The position numbers and the translations under genes are program-made. The notes beneath the pieces are model-generated. The model did no database searches. It was not told the origin of the DNA and was given only the letters and a program-made list of their open reading frames with translations. A stretch of 64,000 nt of DNA. It comes from Opisthocomus hoazin (taxonomy: Eukaryota; Chordata; Aves; Opisthocomiformes; Opisthocomidae). Positions 60,146 through 64,000 of this stretch are shown here, in pieces; position 1 is the stretch's first letter; each line of letters begins with the position of its first letter. Location of the stretch: positions 310,001 through 374,000 of the forward strand of contig NC_134419.1 of NCBI RefSeq assembly GCF_030867145.1. Reading direction: 5' to 3'.

Positions 60146-63100
60146 GCACAGTGTCCTTGTGTACGTGTGCTCAGGACGTGTGCTGGTGTATGTGTGCTCA
60201 TGCTGCTTCAAACCTAACGAGGATAGTTAGTGAGACTGTTGGGAACTGTTCTTTGCCCAGTTGCATGTTGTCATATTCTAATTTTAGAGAATGCAAGACA
60301 AATAATAAACACTGATATTTTTTTAAATAACTGAGTATAGATACCACTATTTTTCTTACTGTACATTCTAAAAATAAATTGTAGTGCTCACAGTCGCTTT
60401 TGTGTTAGCAATCAGTGGTAGGAAAGACTGGTGTCAGATGAAAGACAAGTGGCATCTGTCCTTCAGTTGTACCTGGATTAACGTTTCCTTTTTATTAAAG
60501 ACATTAGTAAGGTCTCATTGGGTAGTATTTTCATCATTTCCCTAAGCTGAGAACTGAGGCTCAGGTCTGAGACAGGTGACATCCTGGAGACAAATGTTGA
60601 TGTGCAAATAGTAGTGCATTGGGGGAGGAAATAAGTATGGTTTTCAAGAATATGAACTTGTGAGCAATAACCAGGCACTTAGCACAAAAAAGGACAGTTC
60701 TTTACAGTGAGGCTTATGAAACTAATTCATTTAATACTGATGATAAAAAAGCAAGGTCTTGGTGTCAGATAGGGAAGGAGTGTTTTTCTAATGGAAGGAA
60801 GACTTTGTCCAGCACCAAGCTGGTCCCTGTGGAAATGCTTCTCCTGTGTTTTAAGTCAACTCGTAGTAGATAGGACACCACTCTAAGTTCACGATTCCGT
60901 TTGCAAAGTCAGTCTTTTCTGGGTATGGAGAGGTCTCTTTTAATGCCATGTTAATTTCATTTGGGACAGCTGCTCAAGTGTTAATTTAGACTTACAAGTG
61001 AATAATTTTTTTAACATACCATAAATAGATACACATCTCTACAAAGATATACATACCTTTTTTCAACAATATTAATTCAGCAGGGTATAAGTAAGTATTT
61101 TTATTTCTGATGGGGGTGGATGATATGAAGATATTGGAGCTTTAAGTCTTGTTATTAAGGAATATGCTGGATCACTAAGTCCTTATTTCTTTCAAGCAGT
61201 TTGTCATGCAGCTGGTTTTGTGATCTTCTTGAGCTCTATCTTGTAGGTAGAGCACAGAACTGTTTCTTCTGTGCAAATGTGAATGTGAGGTTGTTTTGCT
61301 GTTTTACTGAGGCATCTGATTGTTTCTGGTTCTTACAAACCTTAAAACCATTGCATCCAATGGATTGTTTTGCCAGGGGAGAAGACCGAGTGTTTCTGGA
61401 GCTAACCATTTCAAATTAGTGTTTCGATAAGTGCTTTCGGTCGTGGTGGCTGTGGGGGAGCCGGGTTCAGCAGCTGAGCTGCAGGAGCGGTGGCTTGGTG
61501 CCCTGCAGCCGTACCTCCAGCTGCTTGCTGCCCTGCGCTTCCGGTCGGGGCAGGGAGCTGCCTCTCTGCCTAGGCCAATTTGAGGGTTGAAGAACGACTA
61601 ACCTAGTGTAACTGGTGTGGGTGGATAGTTTTTAGTTGATTATTCAGGTAAAAATGCTTATTATTCCTATTCATTCTGACAGAAGGCAGTCTGAGGCAAT
61701 GATGGCGTGTAGGGAATCCGTGATTCCACTTGGCAACACTGCCAGAAAACATAAAATATCTCTGAATATTAAGGTTCTAAATAGCACGTTGAGAGTAACA
61801 GTTAACCGTGGATATGATGTGCATAAAAAAATACACCTTTTTTTTTTTTACATTGTATGTTTTAAAATGTTTAATTCTTTTTAATTTGGCCTTGGGTCTG
61901 AGGGTATTGTGTGAATGAAAGGCTTATGATTTACAATGGCTCCTTTCTTGCCTGGTGCTACCTCTGCATCGTGGCTGATGCTCGGGGATGGAGTTCAGCG
62001 CCGAGTTTTCTTGTCCGTGTACGCATTGCTCCTGTTGACACAGCGTTTGTTACAGGGTTTCTCACCAGAAGGTGTCAGAGTGGTTCTTCTGTTTGTCACA
62101 TCACCAGCTTCTCTCTACAAAGGTAACCTAGCAGAGTTAGACAGCGTAACTCAGACTGCTTTGTGAAGAAAAGTAATACAGCATTGGATTCCATTGTCCA
62201 TTTTTGATGTATCGTACAAATGGAAGGGCTAGTTTTAATTTTGGAAGAAGTGGTGTGAATAAAAGTAATGCTGTAGCGCTGAACACAGTGCAGGAAGGAA
62301 CGAAGGAGCTGTAGTGGCTGCTTCCAGGCTGCGGCCAGGAGAATGTACTTGGGAGGCCCAGGCTGTGTTGCTGCAGAACTGAGGTAGGGCTCCAGCTGGT
62401 GGGTGCCAGTCTTGTCACCGCTGTCCTGCTGAAGGTGAGGGGACATAGATTTGCCCATGGCTCAGTTACTGTACTGCAAGCCTTGTGCACTAGTGCAAAC
62501 CCACCTTTGCTGTGACCTGCAAGGGGATGTTTGAGAAATTCACGGGTGTCAAGGCAGTGTTCTCCGCCAGCATTAATGGCCAGTGGGGTGAGAATCACCT
62601 TGGCTAGGTAACATCAGTTGCTGCAGCTGAGTCTTAGGGCTGTTGTCACGTTTCTGGCTCCTCTTTCAGATGTGGCTGACATGTGCAAGCTGACCAGCCC
62701 GAGAGTGTCAGCCTCAGGGGTCAGGTGGTCTGCCTGGTGGTGCTGTGGGCAGTGCGAGGGGCCGCTCTGGCTCTGTCCTGGCCTGTGCGCACGCAGGGAA
62801 GGTTTGGGGTGAGGCGTGCCACTCTGTGGGCACGCTGCGGTCTGGAAGCCACTGCTGTATGTGTTTCCGGAACAGGAGAGAGTGGAATTGCTCTCAGAAG
62901 CAGCTGCTATTTGTTGTTGTGCCCAAAACAAACGCTGCCTATGTGTGCTAGTCATGGAACGTGTCCCCTCTCCGTTGTAGTCGTGTGGGCCCCTGCGTGA
63001 ATCCTTCACTTGTCGGGCTGCAGCGTGGTACAGCAAATTAGCGAGCCTTTAGTTAAAGGGGTGGGAAGATCAAAAACCAGGAGGACGGTGAAGTTCCTGA
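60146..63100. other. Gene-free interval between CRYZ and the right-hand island
   Basis: Mostly AT-rich single-copy sequence to about 62.2 kb, with a T-tract near 61.84 kb and a GC-richer patch at 61.44-61.57 kb. The GC content rises from 62.3 kb toward the island. No exon, RNA gene or recognised repeat was found. Confidence 0.6.
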
Positions 63101-63265
63101 TAGCTGCTTCTGTTACAAGGGAGTTCCGCGGCGAGGGCGGGTGGGTGGTGCCGCAGAGGGCCCGAGGACCGGCGCAGTCCCTTCAGCGCGGGAGGGAGGG
63201 CTGCCCGCCGGCGGCAGCCGCGCCGGGGCCTGGAACCGCCGGCCGGGGGGGGAGGGAGGGGCCCG

Positions 63266-63315
63266 GCCCTGCCCTGCCCTGCCCTGCCCTGCCCTGCCCT
63301 GCCCTGCCCTGCCCT
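63266..63315 (+). repeat. (GCCCT)10 pentanucleotide repeat
   Basis: Ten exact consecutive GCCCT units inside the right-hand CpG island, about 350 nt upstream of the candidate start codon. Perfect repetition suggests length polymorphism. Confidence 0.95.
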
Positions 63316-63573
63316 CGGTGCGGGCCGAGGTGGCGGCGCATCCCGCCGCCCCCGGGCTCTGTGCTGGGCCGCAGGGCCTGCCCCGGCCTCCCCGGCCCCG
63401 CGGCCGCAGCGCTGCGGTCGCGAAGGGGCCCGGGGCCTGCCCCCGCCGCGCTCGTGCCACCTCAGGGCCCGGCGGGAGCGCGCCCAGTGCCGGGGCGGGG
63501 CGGGGGGAGGGGGCGGGCCGGCTCGGGACCCGCCTTCCGCGCGGGCCAGGCATTGTTAGCCCCGCCCCACGCC

Positions 63574-63586
63574 GTCTCCTAGCGAC
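63574..63586 (+). promoter_or_regulatory. RFX X-box motif
   Basis: GTCTCC-T-AGCGAC matches the X-box consensus RYYNYY-N(1-3)-RRNRAC exactly, 78 nt upstream of the candidate ATG. RFX factors use this site to drive cilium genes, which fits a ciliary gene such as ERICH3 starting here. Confidence 0.5.
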
Positions 63587-63663
63587 GCCAGGGACGCGGC
63601 CGGCAGCGCGGGGTCCCTCGCGGCCGCTTTCCTGCAGTGAGCGCGCTTTTGCTTCCCGCCGCC

Positions 63664-63683
63664 ATGAGCGTCCCGCAGCAGGG
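63664..63683 (+). CDS. ERICH3: Candidate first coding exon, probably ERICH3 (partial, window edge)
   Basis: GCCGCCATGAGC is a near-ideal start context. Only 20 coding nt follow (MSVPQQ and two bases of a Gly codon) before a strong donor, GTGAGT. ERICH3, a glutamate-rich protein associated with cilia, lies downstream of CRYZ in the same orientation in mammals. As I recall it, its protein also begins with a short MS...G segment before the conserved part. An upstream X-box supports a ciliary gene. All later exons are outside the window, so the name rests on synteny, the start pattern and the motif; another gene is possible. Confidence 0.45.
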
Positions 63684-64000
63684 GTGAGTGGGGCGGGGGG
63701 GGCGGGGGGCGCGGGGGGCCGGGCCCTGTCCCGCGGCGCTGCCCCACGTCCCTCGCTGTCCCAGCGACGGGGCGGTGACCGGCCGGGCGCGCCGCTCGGT
63801 GCCCGTGTGCCTCTGTCACTGCGAGCGCAGCGCCGCGGGCAGCCCCAGAGCCCCGAGGGTGTGCTGCGGCGAGGGAGGCGGGGGTGGTGCGCGGCGGGGG
63901 GCGGCGCGGCCTTGGCCGCGGAGCGCGTCGGAGGCCGTGGTGCCGCGCCGAGTGAGCGCGTCCCGGCCCGGTCCCGCTGCGGGTCCCGGCGCCCCCGCCC

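Larger units (their letters stand above)
63100..64000. promoter_or_regulatory. CpG island, promoter-like (window edge)
   Basis: Dense CpG with GC boxes, notably at 63494-63520, and a candidate start codon and donor on the plus strand. It runs off the window. Confidence 0.75.

Noticed and set aside
62137-62598. 153-codon minus-strand frame
   Set aside because: Length is within chance expectation for 64 kb in six frames, and no domain was recognised.
63266-63315. CRISPR-like or phage-type repeat array
   Set aside because: Simple pentanucleotide without spacers in a vertebrate promoter island.

Overview
This window is vertebrate nuclear DNA, most likely from a bird. Three observations support that: interspersed repeats are sparse and almost all are CR1-type LINE fragments ending in the family's ATTCTRTG-like 3' repeat; introns are short; and very CpG-rich islands sit at promoters. 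No Alu, L1 or young SINE family was seen, and there is nothing bacterial (no operon, no CRISPR array). Most apparent open frames are chance frames in GC-rich DNA.

Two genes can be assembled exon by exon with confidence. TYW3, a wybutosine-pathway tRNA methyltransferase, is on the minus strand (49444 down to 42793; six coding exons, 260 residues). CRYZ, the zeta-crystallin/NADPH:quinone oxidoreductase, is on the plus strand (51277-58002; eight coding exons, 329 residues, plus a probable non-coding first exon near 49.6 kb). They stand head to head over a CpG island of about 2.3 kb (48.4-50.75 kb), which is the conserved CRYZ-TYW3 arrangement. A second promoter-like island at 63.1-64.0 kb contains a 20-nt candidate first coding exon and a perfect RFX X-box. 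Position, orientation and the X-box suggest the start of ERICH3, cut off by the window edge.

Layout: 1-36.5 kb holds no recognisable gene. It has single-copy, locally conserved-looking sequence, a few CR1 and old SINE/LINE remnants, and several GC-rich spikes. 36.65-37.7 kb is a strong orphan CpG island. 37.7-41.6 kb is AT-rich and gene-free. 41.6-49.45 kb is TYW3, 49.5-58.2 kb is CRYZ, and 58.4-59.26 kb carries an antisense, frame-shifted, unidentified protein-like remnant. 59.5-60.15 kb is an internally deleted CR1, and 63-64 kb is the right-hand island. By vertebrate synteny the large left region corresponds to the gap between TYW3 and LHX8. No LHX8 exon was seen.

The two genes are not one pathway: TYW3 modifies tRNA-Phe and CRYZ is a cytosolic quinone reductase. 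They share a promoter region. The items most worth a second look are the decayed frame behind CRYZ, the candidate ERICH3 start with its X-box, the orphan island at 37 kb, two diverged copies of one non-coding element (6.6 and 34.4 kb), and the nested CR1 insertion in CRYZ intron 3.
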